Positions 48,535-61,654 of a DNA stretch of 64,000 bases are shown piece after piece. Position 1 is the stretch's first letter. Each line of letters starts with the position of its first letter. Source of the stretch: Dermanyssus gallinae (lineage: Eukaryota; Arthropoda; Arachnida; Mesostigmata; Dermanyssidae); assembly GCA_003439945.1 (NCBI GenBank), contig QVRM01001369.1, positions 749,501 through 813,500 of the forward strand, in the 5' to 3' direction. The position numbers and the translations under genes are program-made. Below the pieces are notes generated by a model that saw nothing but the letters and a program-made list of their open reading frames with translations, was not told where the DNA came from and did not search any database.

Positions 48535-50981
48535 GTGTAACGTTATTTCTGAGCGACCATCTATTAATGGGTAATCAATCCTGGTGGATGTATAATTTCT
48601 TTCTGCTTCGTCCCACAATATTGTCCCGTAGCATTTCTCCAGTTCCCAGTTCGGTTACAGCTAGTTGGTTAGACGATTTGAAGTGGCATGTGCGCTCATT
48701 TGTCTGGGTCCTTTGTTGCGCTGGCCAGCGAACACAACGGAATGTATGTGCTCATTATTACTTATGCTATAAGCCATATCTGGGTGTCCCGGAAATATAA
48801 ATACAGACAATGTAGTAGTTAATTCAGTAAGTGAGTCAATATGAGCAATATCAAAAGAGTCACCAGCAATCACTACATAAAGTCTCCCAATGTTAGACTA
48901 TTCACGGTAACACCTCCGTCCATGTTATGGCTTGTTGCCATCAGCCTATAGGTTGTTTATCTATGATGCGCTTGGCTAGCCCATCTGATTTGCCGTCTTT
49001 GCTTTCTTCAGTTAAGTTGTCTGTTACCACCCCGTTTTTCAACCATTTTCATTTTATATTATATGTTCCATAATTCTTGCTTAGTAATCGTGGCGGTGGT
49101 ATAGTTCGCACGGACGAGACTGAAGATTTTGCTGACGTTGCTGACATTTTCCGAGAAGCGTTATAAGCAGCGAGTTTTGTTGTTTTTTTTTTCGTTCATT
49201 CATGCGCTCGCCGTCGGCACTGGCATGCAGTCAAGAGGCCTAGTACAGAGGCCCCCCGTGGCTCTAGGCCGAATAGAGAGAGAGGGCCTGGACAATTTTA
49301 GGGTCCTGTCGAGAGCCTTCCTTGAACTCGTCGAGAGTAAGTTGGTTGTCGTGGTTCTGAAACAAAACAAGAGCAGAAAGATCGAAAAGTAAAAGTAAGT
49401 ACTTCGTAGGATTTAATCTAACATTTAGTTCCTCCCTGACAATGGTGGCTGGTCATGGCTAGCACAGACTGAAGTAGTGCTAAAATTCACTAGATTATTT
49501 TCACTATGCTGACAAGCTATAAGTCGACCACTTATTAGTTGCGTAGTCCTCCTATCCTACTCTGAGCCGCATAAATTGTCATTGGAATGCTCGCTGGAGT
49601 GCACCGTTTAGAAGTTACTCAGCTTTTTGTAAGAGCATGCACTCGAAATGACGCATCGTGCATTTCTTAAATATGCCCTGCACATCGTTTTTCTTCTCCA
49701 CGATACGCTGCATGCATTTCGTAAAATGTCCATGCTCTGTACGGAGGTGGATGTGCTCAAGATGGCTACCTAGTTCCTAGTCAACTGGCGCTACACAAAC
49801 ACTGGTATTCATTATCTATCAGTAATCTGAGAGACGCAATAACATTTATATCGTTACAGTGAGAGCTTCACTTCGATGCCCCATGAGATGAATCCTACTG
49901 TCCTCGTAATAGAAACCGATATTAGGAGAACGCGTCGCATAACAGATCGTTTTCCCATTCTGAGCGTAGCCTGTTGCCTTCTATTGCTTATAGAAAGGAG
50001 GAATAGCATTGTTTGCGTGCAACAACAAAAAACTAATGAGTTCGGTGACGTAAATATAGGATTGGCGATTGTATCGACTTGTTTCCAAAGCTTGTTCAGT
50101 CTAGCGTGGGACAAGGTTGATAGTTAACGGCACAATAAATGTTAATCAACCGACTTTAGATTGACCGTTTGGAAGTTAGTATAGGTCAATCATCGTCGAT
50201 CAAAACGATCCAACCGGACGGCGTCGCAAGCAGAAATCAAAATCCTCTAGAATAAACTAAGGACAATTTTTTCAATGAGATAACGTGCTCTCGTTAAATT
50301 GCGAAAAGTGTTGCCCATTTTGATGCGACTAAGATATTTGAGTATAATAACGTCAAACGGCATAGTCATTCCAGATACTGCTCAAATATCCTTGACACAG
50401 AAATAAACTGGTGTTATTCTTAGCCTGCTATCTAACTAAGCGTAGTAGGTGTAATAAATATGTTTACTCCCTATTGGTCAAGCAGCCAAAATTATTTGCA
50501 ATGACGTATACCAATGGCACGCTCACGCTACAGAAGCAGGGCGCAACAACAAGGCGAGTGCAAAGGTATACGAGAATTGATTTCAAATTCTTCTGTCAGC
50601 GGGTACATATAACATCGATTGGGCTACACTCCTTGCGGTGTCCGTTTCGGCCCTTGGGAATGCCTTTAGGTTTTAGGTCACTCTTCTGTCGTGAGCACCC
50701 TACTCTACGATGCGCACATAAGCACCTGCGGGTCGGCTTGAACGGCTTGTTCACCTAGCGCTCGCCGTTAATGACCCATCCGGTCATGCTCTGCTCTGAG
50801 TGAAAACATTGCATGGCGACGAGGCTGCTAGGTCCTTTCGAAAGTAAACTATTCAAGTACAGTCTTTGATGTCTTTTGACCGGATTGACTTTGAAAACAC
50901 GTTGATCGCAAGTCTGTCAGTATTCTGCGAGGCAACGTCGCCTCTGGCGCAGTTACAGTGCTCGTACACGAATTGATATAC

Positions 50982-51380
50982 AGGGCCTTCCATAACCGTA
51001 TGTACTGATTTAAGTAATTTATTTAAGGTTTGGTAGAACTTGGCAAGAAATGATTTTCCCAATGAAGGAGGGGCGGAAACGTCCTGCTTACGAGTGAGGA
51101 TGAAGTTTATAAAAAGTAACTATTCTCTCGTAGTTCTCCTGCATTGTTGTGCAAAATCTATGTTTGCGGGAGAAGCAGTCAACGCACGAAGAAACCGATC
51201 ATACCGACGTGTTCGCAAAATTCTGCAGAATGTGAATAAAACGCACACCGGCGAAAGGTGAATAGTCTGATTACAAAAAAGAGTCATAAAAGTCAATATC
51301 TTGTTATGTCTTACGTTGAAGCTTTCACGTACAGAACCGTAAAATTTTGTCATGCAGCATGAAGGCGTGAATCGCTGAGA
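50982..51380 (+). mobile_element. Single-arm relative of the 62.3 kb fold-back element
   Basis: Starts TATACAGGGCCTTCCATAAC, then GGTTTGGTAGAACTTGGCAA, TTTTCCCAATG, GGAGGGGCGGAAACGTC, GTTTGCGGGAGAAGCAGTCA and TTATGTCTTACGTT, in the same order as 62313-62660. Only one arm is seen and no second inverted arm follows. No coding capacity. Confidence 0.7.
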
Positions 51381-52671
51381 CATGACGATAGGAACAAAAC
51401 CCTCTGAAGTACATCCATCGGCAAGCGTCCCTATCTATTCCCGTGTTACATGTCCAACATATTGCACGTGTTGATATACATTTTATCTGATCTTTTAACC
51501 TCTACATGACCAAGGTTGTGCATGCATCATTGCGCCTTGTTAATACAATATTCCATTGTTTCATTCTAGCAAACTTTCATGTGTACATTCGCCTTTATAA
51601 ATATCTTGTTTATCGCAAACTCACCCTAACTGCTCTCCTATCTGGAAGCTTCATCTGGCTAAGTATAGAAGGTTAGTAGGAGGGGTCCAAGACACATTCT
51701 TGAGGCGTCTGCGATCTAGGTGCCCTCATGTCAGCTGATGTTGTTTCTAGCATAAACTCATCAGGACCTTCATCACCAAATTTCTCGTATAGATAAAACA
51801 TCAGATTGGAAAAAGTTTTGTACCAAACTTTAATGCACGCAACCCTCGCTAGAAGTTGCACCAAATGTTCGCAGCCCAATTTTTGGGCAAAAAAAGATGT
51901 GCCGTTTACATGCTCGTGTTTGCCGTTTTTGTCGCGGTTGTCTCTTTGGAGAATAAATTCGGCTTGTTTATCAAGTAAATATCTACGATAGCCCCATTCT
52001 CCAATGGGTTGGTTTTTAACTCGCACTCGGCTACGCCGAAAACTGCAAAAACTTTTAGGCTCTTAATGTATAGGAATACACGCATTGGAAACAATGTTTA
52101 AACTTATACCGCCCGCCGAAATCTTCCAGTTTTTGCCCCTATTTGACAACCCTCAGCGCGACTGTGCCTATATTTCATGACTCATCAGGGGCTAGTTTAA
52201 GCCGTTATCGAGTCAAATTGTTTTTAGTGTTGACTGATGAGAGACTACTATGTTCGAAACGCCAAGATATACCACACTTATACTGGACGTGTCAGGGCTT
52301 TTTCCTGCAAATGATTGTAACATTGAACAATACCGAGTCCAAATGTAGGCGTCTTTAATTGAGTCGCCTTAATGTAACGTCCGCTGAATTAAGACGACTT
52401 CTAATTCTAAACTTTTTGTCGTTTTATATAATTTAGTTTAACACGAATTACAACGGAGTTGCAGGCCATCACTTCCACTCTCTCCCGTCGTTTTGAGCAA
52501 CATTTTTTGTTGTCTCTTTCAGCACTATGTGTTTTTTTTAATTATTACATCACCTTTCGGTATTGTTGATTATATTACATTACACGTATTCATTAAATCT
52601 CGAAAACGGCATTCGATTCCGTTAATCTTGGACATATATAGAATATGTTGTATGTGCATCTCAAGAAGATG
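51381..52671. other. Unassigned sequence, one minus-strand open frame not recognised
   Basis: A 117-codon minus frame (52026-51673) reads QPIGEWGYRRYLLDKQAEFI, LVQLLARVACIKVWYKTFSN and KFGDEGPDEFMLETTSADMR. Its composition is protein-like (mixed, not repeat-derived), but I recognise no family. It has no supporting start context. Could be an exon or a transposon remnant. Confidence 0.3.
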
Positions 52672-54584
52672 TCAGCGACCTAACGCCCAGATAGCTGGCG
52701 CAGACCGACATGTTTCATGATGATATTTGATGCAGACAAGGCCGCAAAATTTGCAGCAACACTCATCAGAAGGGTTATGGAGCCCAGTGCGGTGGCACAG
52801 TTTGTGGTGGAACCCATGGACGGAGTAGCGGGTGAGAACGTGTCGTTGCTCGAAGAGCGGTTCCATCCATGTATTGTCCAACATTGCCGGTGTTCTGTAG
52901 AACGCTTCTGGCACTTCCCTCATTTTCTGCTCGAAGTGCCTACGGAACTCTCGCAGTGAGGCGGTGGTCGGAAGTTGAAAGCGGTTTACCATGTCCTCGA
53001 TGAACGGCGTGGTCCTCGACAGACTATAAGTTAGCCTGTTTTGTGCATTTCTAGGGAGGCCCAAAACACTCTTAAGGAACGTTGCCTTCACCGTGTCGAG
53101 AGCGCTAACCTGCTGAGCGGATAGGTGTTCCCATCTTAATGTGATACCATAAGATGCCACCGAGGCCACCTTCAGGTTAAACAGTATTAAAGCTGTTTTT
53201 ATTGAGAGCTTCTGTGGAGCCGAGATTGAGGTCATGGCGACAATGCTGCTATTAATTCGCTGAGATATGTGAGCTGCGAAAGATGTGCCGCTTGGCGTTA
53301 GTTTAACACCCAGGTAAGTAAACTCCGAGAAAAATTCTACAGAGACACCGCCCAAGCTGTGCCTATCACTTTTCTTCAGGGGTCCCCAGGATCTGAATTT
53401 CATAGCTTTTGTCTTCGATACGTTAATGGTTAAACCATTTTGCTTGCTGTATGTCTCCAGCATCCTCAGGGACCTTTTTAGATCCATGAACACTCTACTA
53501 TATACCACCAGGTCATCGGCATAGAGAGTTATGCGGACACAGGGGTAGTGGTCATTGATAAGGCCCGGAAGATAACTGAGTAAGACTGAGAATAAGAGCG
53601 GGCTAAGCTTATCACCCTGGGGATAGCCGGTGGTTTGTAGGAAAGGCTGGTATTCCTGAATGCCGTCATCTAGAATGACCGGGTTTGCCTTCAGGATAGG
53701 TGCCAGTATCCCCAAAACTCGTGGGCCCACGATCGCAGCGGCTAGCTTCTCCATGACAATATCCCTGGGGGCAGTGTCAAACGTCGCTTTGTAGTCTACA
53801 AATACAGCGTACAGTGCTTGGTGCTTGACGGTGACCGAGCGCTTCACCTCGTCTAAAAGCTCCTGGGATGCGGTCATTGTCGAATGTCTCGCGCGAAATC
53901 TATGCTGTTCCGAGGGATGATTCCCCTTGCTTCGAGATAGAAGCTAAGCCGACGTGCCAGAAGGCATGACAATATTTTGTAAATGCAGCTTTTCTTTGCA
54001 ATGCCTCGCCAAGAGGATGGACAAAGCGGGTCACCTTTGCCTTTGGGGATGACCTTTAGCAAGCATTCCGACCAGGTTGCTGGAATTTCACCTGTTTCCA
54101 AGCACTTGTCAAAGAGTGCAGTCCAAAGGGGCGTTAGGAGGACTGCCGCCTTTATATGTTTATTCCGGACGAGGTCGGGTCCGAAGGCTTTCTTATTCTT
54201 CAACTTTTCGATCGCACTTTGAACTTCCATAAGAGAGAACGGAGCATCTATCTGCTGGGATAGTAGACTCTCGTATTCATCCGATAATTCACACGATAAC
54301 GGGATGATCCCAGGTGTGCTATCTGTTGTTGTAAATGCGTCGATGAAGTGTTGGCGCAGACGGTCGGAGGCAACTGGACAACTAGCGAACGTAAAGTTTC
54401 TTCTAAGGGCGCAGTGAGGCTTAAACCTGGCTCTTCGAATCATACGATTTTCACTTTCCTTGGCGAACAAGATTTTCTTGAATTCTATTAGCTGTCGGTA
54501 CCAGCGACGGTGTCTACAATAAAAGTCTCTCATCTCTGGGTGTTCTCGGGACAGAATGAGAGCCTGAATAACATAAGCTCTCAC
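52672..54584 (-). mobile_element. LINE with a single frameshift in the RT ORF
   Basis: Two abutting minus-strand frames form one protein. Upstream (54584-53874, 236 codons): LSCELSDEYESLLSQ, SAIEKLKNKKAFGPDLVRN, WSECLLKVIPKGKGD and SCLLARRLSFYLE. Downstream (53877-52672, 401 codons): FVDYKATFDTAPRD, TTGYPQGDKLSPLLF, YADD at residues 119-122, SAPQKLSIKTALILFNLKVA, RYSVHGFHHKLC and a Cys/His cluster CCCKFCGLVCIKYHHETC. Near 53910 the upstream frame reads IPRNSID where the other frame reads SEQHRFRARHS, so one small indel separates them. Same family as 39.9 kb but longer at the 5' end. No endonuclease domain was recognised upstream. Confidence 0.85.
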
Positions 54585-54589
54585 ACGGT

Positions 54590-55280
54590 AGCATTATGAG
54601 TCAAACCACTCAGGTGACCGACTTCCCCTCAGAGTACGCGTACGTATATGTAGAGGAGCGCACCGCTCCTGTCAGCATGTCAGAGAGCAGACTTGGCCGC
54701 ACTTCTAGCAGTTGATTGGGATGCCAAGCGCAAAGCTTCATGCGTATTTTTTTACTATGTGTTTTGCGGAATCAGTTCACCGTAAACCCCTTTAAAACTG
54801 TGCATCCCAATGAGTACACAGTAATATATTCTGGGCGAAATCAGTCTTTAACAGCAGTTTTGGGATGACTGTTTTTGATCACCGGACCGTAGTTGCCAAA
54901 TGATCCTGTTTTATCCCTGGTAATTATTTTTCTCAAGACTTGTGCGTCTCGGAGAGCCAGTTAGATATTTTCGATCTAATACAGTCAGTTGGGACTGCGG
55001 TTCATTAGCAAAATTTATAATATTAAATTACTTATTCAGATATTTTGCAGTTAGCGTTTTTAGTTCTCGGTGTCTTAGACATCCACCGTAAAAATATATT
55101 ATTTACACAATAACATGTAAATCAAATAGGGCCTATCGTAATGGAACTACGGTCATACCCCGATGAGAAATGATGAACGAATTTTCACTGTACAGTTTCC
55201 ATTAAAACATGTTGTTTAGTTAGGTAAAGCTGCCAAATCCCGCGGCTGTATATATCCCAAATCTCGTACATTTGGGAACA
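54590..55280. other. Unassigned sequence
   Basis: May hold the eroded 5' continuation of the LINE up to about 54700. Otherwise nothing recognised. Confidence 0.4.
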
Positions 55281-55289
55281 ACCAAACTG

Positions 55290-55800
55290 TTGTGAAGACT
55301 CACGAAAATATTTGCAAAAATTATTATAATACAATGCGGTATTCGACCAGATTATTTAGACTAGATGGTTGGATGATTTGTGTGATATGCGTACTGATTT
55401 CTGGTTCGAGTGTCACAGTAACTTGGATGACCCTAATATTATTCGAAATAGGGATAGCCTCGCCATGTGGCGTGTAGTAATGGGGCTCGTTTAGGCATTC
55501 TACAGCAAAATTCGGCATGCATAGAATCATTTCGATACCTACTCACCATCTAGAGACCACATAAATCGTACCCTAACCTACAAAAGTTATTGTTGACAAG
55601 AACACAAAATGTCCTATTGATAAGGTAACTAGTAATCCGTGATATAGTGATTATCAACACTTAACTACCTATGTCTATGTACAAGCTTCGCATGGTTTAC
55701 TATGCCTTTGAGGTATAACAAACTACACAATTAAAGACACCATTTCGACAATTTTAGCTGCAGTGGATTTACCTTTAGCAAAGCTATGTTAGTTCATATT
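55290..55800 (-). mobile_element. Eroded sister of the 27 kb LINE fragment
   Basis: The minus strand has PHGEAIPISNNIRV, LEPEISTHITQ (55500-55380) and, higher up, remnants of KAFNRVNHVKL at about 55700. Nucleotide matches to 27250-27750 include ATAGGGATAGCCTC and CCATG at the same spacing. Heavily decayed, with the RT core missing. Confidence 0.6.
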
Positions 55801-57075
55801 CAATAGTGCTTCGGACTGAAAAAAAATTAAAAACATGGTCCACTGCAGTTTGTAAAAATTAAGATTTTTCTATATCGAGAGTATCTCTACTTTTACACTA
55901 CTTTTTCATCGCGACATTGCTACTAATAGTTGTGCTAAATATATATAGGTATCGACATGTATTCATATATAGGTATTGTCTTATGCACAGACGTTACAAC
56001 TGATTGCGAACAAATTGGCGCTGCGTCATACTCATAAAATCCTCTGCTGGACAACGTGAATCAACGAGAAAAAGTCCGTAAGTGCATTTGCTTTAGAAAT
56101 GTCGTCTATCAGATCTGTATAAACTGTACTCAAATATGCAATATTTTTATTCTAATTAGTTGTTTATTTGCAATTAAAAACGCGACTCTGTGTTTTTAAA
56201 ATCGAGGCTAACGATCCAGTATACAAAGTCTTCTAGTTGGCTTTCGCACTTACTTTCGTACTGTACATATGGATCCTGGTCAATCAGCTGTTCAAGTTTG
56301 CTTACATATTTACTTAAATTAGTATTATTTTTGACATGCTATTTATTTCTTTATTATTTTAAATAGATCAATGCAAACATAATTTTAAAACGAGCCGCTC
56401 TAATTTATAAAAGCAAGTCAATAGCTAAGCAGTTCATAGTCATTTTTTTTCCTGAAATCATAACTCTCTCGACTCTATCGTAAAATATTCAGCATCAGAG
56501 AAAATTAAATGGCATTATAGTCGGATGGACGACTGCAATATGCATATATCATATTCAATGATGATGGGCAGTATGAGGCTAAAATAAAATAAATAATAGA
56601 CATACAGGCGACAGCATATATACAGACGCCACAGCAAACTCCGTTCACTCGGCGTTTGTGGAAGCTGCTCATCTAATCTTTTTACATAAACAGCGCGTCT
56701 AAGGGTTTACATTCTGCGTTCTGTCCTCGTAGTGCTCTGTGTGAACTGCACAATGATTTTCAGGGAAATCGTGATACCACTTTCAACACTAAATACAGTC
56801 AAATCAAGATTCACTTAAAGAGAGTTAATGTGATTAAATAACATCTGCTGCCGTTCGCTTGCAAACAACCCAATGCGCACGTGATTACACACAATGTGGG
56901 TAAATTGGATTTCCGATCGACGTTATGTGTTTAAATGTATGCATGCATGTGCCGAGCAATTTTTGTTATGGCCATTGCACTGGATTCACAATGTTGCGCG
57001 TTTTAACAAAAACAAAATTGTATTTTACCGAAACGCCACGGCCGGTATCATTACTGTCATTATGCTTTTACTATT
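55800..57075. other. Unassigned AT-rich sequence
   Basis: Nothing recognised on either strand. Confidence 0.45.
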
Positions 57076-57076
57076 C

Positions 57077-57077
<1 letters not shown>

Positions 57078-57124
<47 letters not shown>
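57078..57124. repeat. (AT)n microsatellite
   Basis: About 47 bp of AT dinucleotide with one AAATA interruption. Confidence 0.95.
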
Positions 57125-57128
<4 letters not shown>

Positions 57129-57555
57129 ATGTGATTCTCTTCTATGGTTATACAGTGGAGGTTACAGTGGCAACCTCGTGCAGCATTTGAGCGGCTGCAG
57201 CACTCGAAACTGTGAATATCTAGTCTAATTAGCTAATACAACATTGTGTTCGTTGTGCACATCGTGTTACCGTCGAGCCGGCGAGACCAACAGTCAAAGC
57301 TTGTGTGAGTGACCATCTGGGACGAAGGGTTGAGTTGTTGTTGTTGTTTCCGACGACGGCCGGCAGCTGTTTCTCTTCACCCACCTTAGGCCAATCAATC
57401 ACGTCGTCATATCGGCTGTCGTGCTCTGCGCCCACGGATCCATCATATTGACATCACCGCGCGTGAATACACCAACCCACAGTGCTGCTCCCACCACCAA
57501 GTTTATCAGTGATTTGCCCATTCCCCTTTGTTTAGGCAATGAACTTTTTACATCG

Positions 57556-57693
<138 letters not shown>

Positions 57694-57953
57694 CACATAG
57701 AGTTATTTAATTAACATGTATTTACATAGAAATAAGATGTCGAGCGTTTTAAGGTGGTATTAAGTAGAGAGGCTCTACTGTTTGCATAAGACCTTTTAGT
57801 GAAGGCCCCATCTCACACACGACTAAATGAGCCTGCGAAAAAAAACACTCTTCTGCTAAGTAGTCTCAACTGCCGTCTTACAACGCCGTCGCATAACAGC
57901 ATATTACTATGTGCACTTCCCCTACAAGCACCTACAGGAGGAACGAATTAAGT

Positions 57954-58025
57954 AACGGCAACATATGGGCTACATATGGGGCACTAAATGCAACCATTGC
58001 ATTAAGTGTTGCCCATATGTTGCCG
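57954..58025. repeat. Long imperfect hairpin, precursor-like
   Basis: CGGCAACATATGGGC (57955-57969) and GCACTAAATGCAA pair with TTGCATTAAGTG and GCCCATATGTTGCCG across a CCA loop. The stem is about 30 bp, with an asymmetric bulge on the 5' side where CATATGGG is repeated. No flanking element recognised. Confidence 0.75.
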
Positions 58026-58199
58026 TACTTGCTAAGATAGGTGCCGAATTAACGAATGTTTGAGGAAAAAAAATATAAGTAAAATATGGATTTAAATGTG
58101 TGTAAACGGAAAGTGCTTTTCCAGTCTTTACTCTCTGGGGCTGGACTCTCTTAGAGTGATCCTAAGATTTTTAAATTCGCTTTGTAATTGTGCGATGCT

Positions 58200-58740
58200 T
58201 GTCTCATTCATGCTGCATTTCGGGTGCGTCCGTCTCTCGCTTTGCACGGTTCCTCCATGATGTTCTGAAGATCCTAAGCGCTTTCAGGTTTCCCCTTTTT
58301 CCTAGGACTCTTGACAGCCTTGTTTGCAGCTCACTGTTGTCAGGCGGTTTCATCCGGGGTAGCCTAACCGGAACAGGAGGTGCTGCTGATGGGGTGAGTC
58401 TGTTCATGTCAAATTCGATATAGTAGTGAGCGCTAAGACTTTCTTAGCGGTCCCGTTTAAGTAAATAAGTACAACGGTCCAATTCAAGAGGAGGTGGTTT
58501 CTTTCACAGATCGTCAGATCGATGTACGACTCAGTTCCCCGGTGGTCGAATGTAGGGTAGTTTTCTTTATTACAAACGACAAGATCACGCATTCCTAATC
58601 ACCCAATAAGAACTCTGCTTCTTCTGTTAGTGCTGGTTGCTTCCCACGCTGTCAAAGCTGAGTTGAAGGATGATTTTTCTGTACGAGGACAATCCTCCTG
58701 GAGCCTGAAAACATCTTGGGAGGTTATCCACAATGCGATG
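58200..58740 (-). mobile_element. LINE APE-endonuclease fragment
   Basis: The minus strand reads SSFNSALTAWEATSTNRRSR (about 58680-58625), MRDLVVCNKENYPTFDH, RGTESYIDLTICERN and, after a frame change, SLSAHYYIEFDMNRL. The order N..PTF...RGxSxIDLT...LSxHYYIEF is that of the C-terminal half of LINE apurinic-type endonucleases (R1, CR1, Jockey). A stop after VLIG and a frameshift show decay. No RT follows downstream (below 58200). Confidence 0.7.
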
Positions 58741-60690
58741 CTCGTTTGAGCATCCACAACCGAGGAAAACTGGCTATTTTACGCCAATTTAACTCTCTTT
58801 GAATTGTAACTCCTGTTTTAGTTTCGTAAAACAACCAAGCTGTAGCTTCCTGCATCGACAACAGGCGTATACGCAAATGGAATTTGCCCGCTCGTGCCGT
58901 CGCCTTCCGTGGGCTCAACGATGGGCGGTGGATCCAGATAAGGAGATGGGCTGATTTGCGCGGTTGCTCCTATGGGACAAGTTTGGACTCTCGGTCGAGG
59001 GCCTGCATGGACCAAGTGGCGCTTTTGGCCTCGGCTATCTTCATCCTGTATTCTGGGCAGGCCGTCAATTAAAGGTCGTCGATAATCGAGGTCGAGGTAC
59101 TGGTTTGCGAAGAAAGCCGGTGTAGGAGTGAAGGAAGCAACGGAAAGCGGTCGGTGGAAGTCGATACTAACCTCGTTGGCTAATATTAGCTAGAGCAGCT
59201 ACATCTACGCTATATCTGATGTACACGTCCTCAGTTTGATGAGCTGATCCAACAGCAGCAAGCAACAACAACAACAACAGCAGCAACAGCAACCGTCAAA
59301 CTAAATCGTCAAAGTCGTCTCATCGCCAGAGTTGGAGTGAGTCGGTACGGAAGGGAGCAACCATCGTTCTGATCGCTGGTAGATATGTATATTATTATTG
59401 GGTCGGCTTGGGACATACATACGAGATTCGGTCCATTTTGGGATGCCTTGGGTTGCTCTTCGTTATTCGGCAGAACGCGGCACGAGCGCCGCGATCCTGC
59501 TGCGGCGTACAGCGGGCAATAATCAACGGTGTGATGTGCGGCTGACTAGGCTAATGGCAAGTACTCACGCATTCACAGTCGGCGACGGCGGTCGGACCAA
59601 CGAATGTGACAGGTCTTACATGCACACACATGAATACGTTCCGTATCAACAGACATTCCCAATAAGCACTGCTTGCGGCTGCTCCAAAGCTTGCGGCTTC
59701 AAGGACAAGACGGGGTATGACAGCCTACCGGAATACATCCGGAATAGTAACAATGACAGAAGGATTGGCGAAATCCAACAAACAACGACTATAGGAGTCG
59801 GAGGGAACAATATTTGGAGGGAAGTGACAAAAATAGGGATGCAATACATGCAGTCAGCTAGCTGGCCTATAACAAGACTAGTGACTACCTATAATTTATT
59901 GTAGATTTGTATTTAATCAAAATAGTATTCGGAACACTTAGTAAATAAACTAGTGAGTATCAGTATTCCGATTAGTGCGCCATTCAACCTACGAATGTCT
60001 TACTAAACTACAAGTATGTGTAATTACTGCACCTATCCGTGTACACCGTGGACGCGGTTCGGTCACATCTTTGCTCTTGTTCAACAATGATACAAACGAC
60101 GTATTTGTGCGTTACAACTTGACTGCATTCCAGCAATAAACGCCACGCATATATAATAAGCAAATATGCGCGCCACGCTATTTTAGATGCATTGCGACAC
60201 TTGCTCTGCTGGTTCAGATGTTACAGCAAGGTGTGAAACGAGGGACACTGGCTCTATTCACTGTAGATCTTCGTAGCGGTATTTATATTAATGCACAAAT
60301 AGCCTGAAGATCAGTCAAATATATTCGTTTTGGCTCAGATTAGGCTAGCTGCCCGGAAAACATGCGAACCGCGGACTGTGTTTGAGACGCAATTTAGCGA
60401 TAGATGTTACGTATCAATAATGTTGCAGATTTATTTAACAAATTTGGCGGCTTTTTGTTCCCTAGTTCGTTGTTCAATGACAATTAACAATGCTTATTAA
60501 TATCCTTGGGTGAAACATAAAGTAAAGGTCGTGCATTTGTTAGCCGCCTAACAGCTACAAATGTGCGGCATCGAAATTGCAACGAAACTGCAATTAGACG
60601 CAAAACATACTTAATTCCATATTCTGCCTACGCTACTCCTGCAGCCTTTAGCGCACTAAAGGGCTTTCGAACGGTAACACATAAATCGTT
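58740..60690. other. Unassigned sequence
   Basis: 58818-59015 (minus) has a Pro/Thr/Glu-rich open frame that could be the gag-like end of LINE ORF1, not certain. CAA/CAG runs occur at 59262-59290. A 168-codon plus frame at 59398-59904 begins at TTG and matches nothing I know. Confidence 0.4.
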
Positions 60691-60699
60691 TACTTTTTG

Positions 60700-61460
60700 T
60701 TTTTGAAGAAACATCCTTCACCGGATGGTATCCGAACATTGTAAATGTTCTTTCCGAAAAGCTTCCTGAAGTAGTGGCCCACGTTGTCATACGAACACTC
60801 AGGTCCGGCCTGATCTGGAATACAGCCGATCCCGTGTTTATCCTCAGAGGGACCGGCACCTATTAGCCAATCTGCCTAGTCAGTACATTAGCCAAAAGTA
60901 TTGAGGTCATCACAGATGCCCGTTTGCGATTTTTTACGGGAAAACGGGGCCTCTCGTGAAGGCCACACCTGTCTCCCCGTCATAGAGTGAGTCGTTGCTA
61001 ACGTGGAAGGGCTACGCCAATTCCCAGGGCCTCCTTATAGTAGTATTGTTAGATGTTGAAACTGCACTCAATAGCTTGCCCTAGAAGGCAATACTTATGT
61101 TATTCGCAGCCTCGGTATGGCCATTGACCGAACTGACGCCGGTCTCAAACAGGGCGATGCTCTGCAAAACCCAACGCATTGCTGCTCGGCTGATTACGAT
61201 GGCCCACAAAACGGTCAACTCGGCGGCTGTTTTTGTTTTCGCTGCCACAATCCCTTGGGACACGAAGGCCGACGAACGTTGTCACTTGTTGAAACTAGCA
61301 AGGAAGAAGGAAGAGGAAAAGGAAAAACTTTGGTCTTGGAAAAAGGAATGAGACGCCATACAAGACGGGGCACCTGGGACCCGAGTGAAGAATCTGATTC
61401 CACACATTAAAGCGTGGACGAACTGGCCCGATGGCGAATATAAAAGGAAAAATAGATACG
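60700..61460 (+). mobile_element. R1-like LINE with internal deletion
   Basis: The plus strand has PICLVSTLAKSIEVITDARL (RT block 2; R1 reads RPICLLDTxGKxxE), then VLLDVETALNSLP (the AFN block, with F to L). A short gap holding GLKQGDALQ follows. Then come KTQRIAARLITMAHKTVNSA and VFVFAATIPWDTKADER, the post-thumb R1 signature, ending near KAWTNWPDGE. The catalytic YADD region is deleted. Stops and shifts are frequent. Confidence 0.65.
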
Positions 61461-61654
61461 CTACCCTGCAAGCAGTGCGAAGGAGCCGTCCAAACACACA
61501 ATACTGCTCTGACAGGCGTGGGCTTTTTTTTATGCAGAGACGTACCGATAACTAATAACGGCAGTCTTAAAGAAATGATACATCTTCTTATTTTTTTTTT
61601 TAGATTTTTTTCCGTAAGGCAATTGCCCGTGTACGGATTTTTCATGTCATGGCT

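Larger units (their letters stand above)
42612..50980. other. Large unassigned region with microsatellites
   Basis: No conserved protein or RNA gene recognised over more than 8 kb. Contains (AT)n tracts, a (GA)n tract, TTG/CTG runs around 43640-43670, 45560-45615 and 47930, and a hairpin at 43204-43253. Open frames of 60-124 codons show no domain I can name. An undetected exon of a larger gene cannot be excluded. Confidence 0.5.

Noticed and set aside
59398..59904. 168-codon plus-strand frame.
   Set aside because: It starts at TTG rather than ATG and shows no recognisable domain; likely random.
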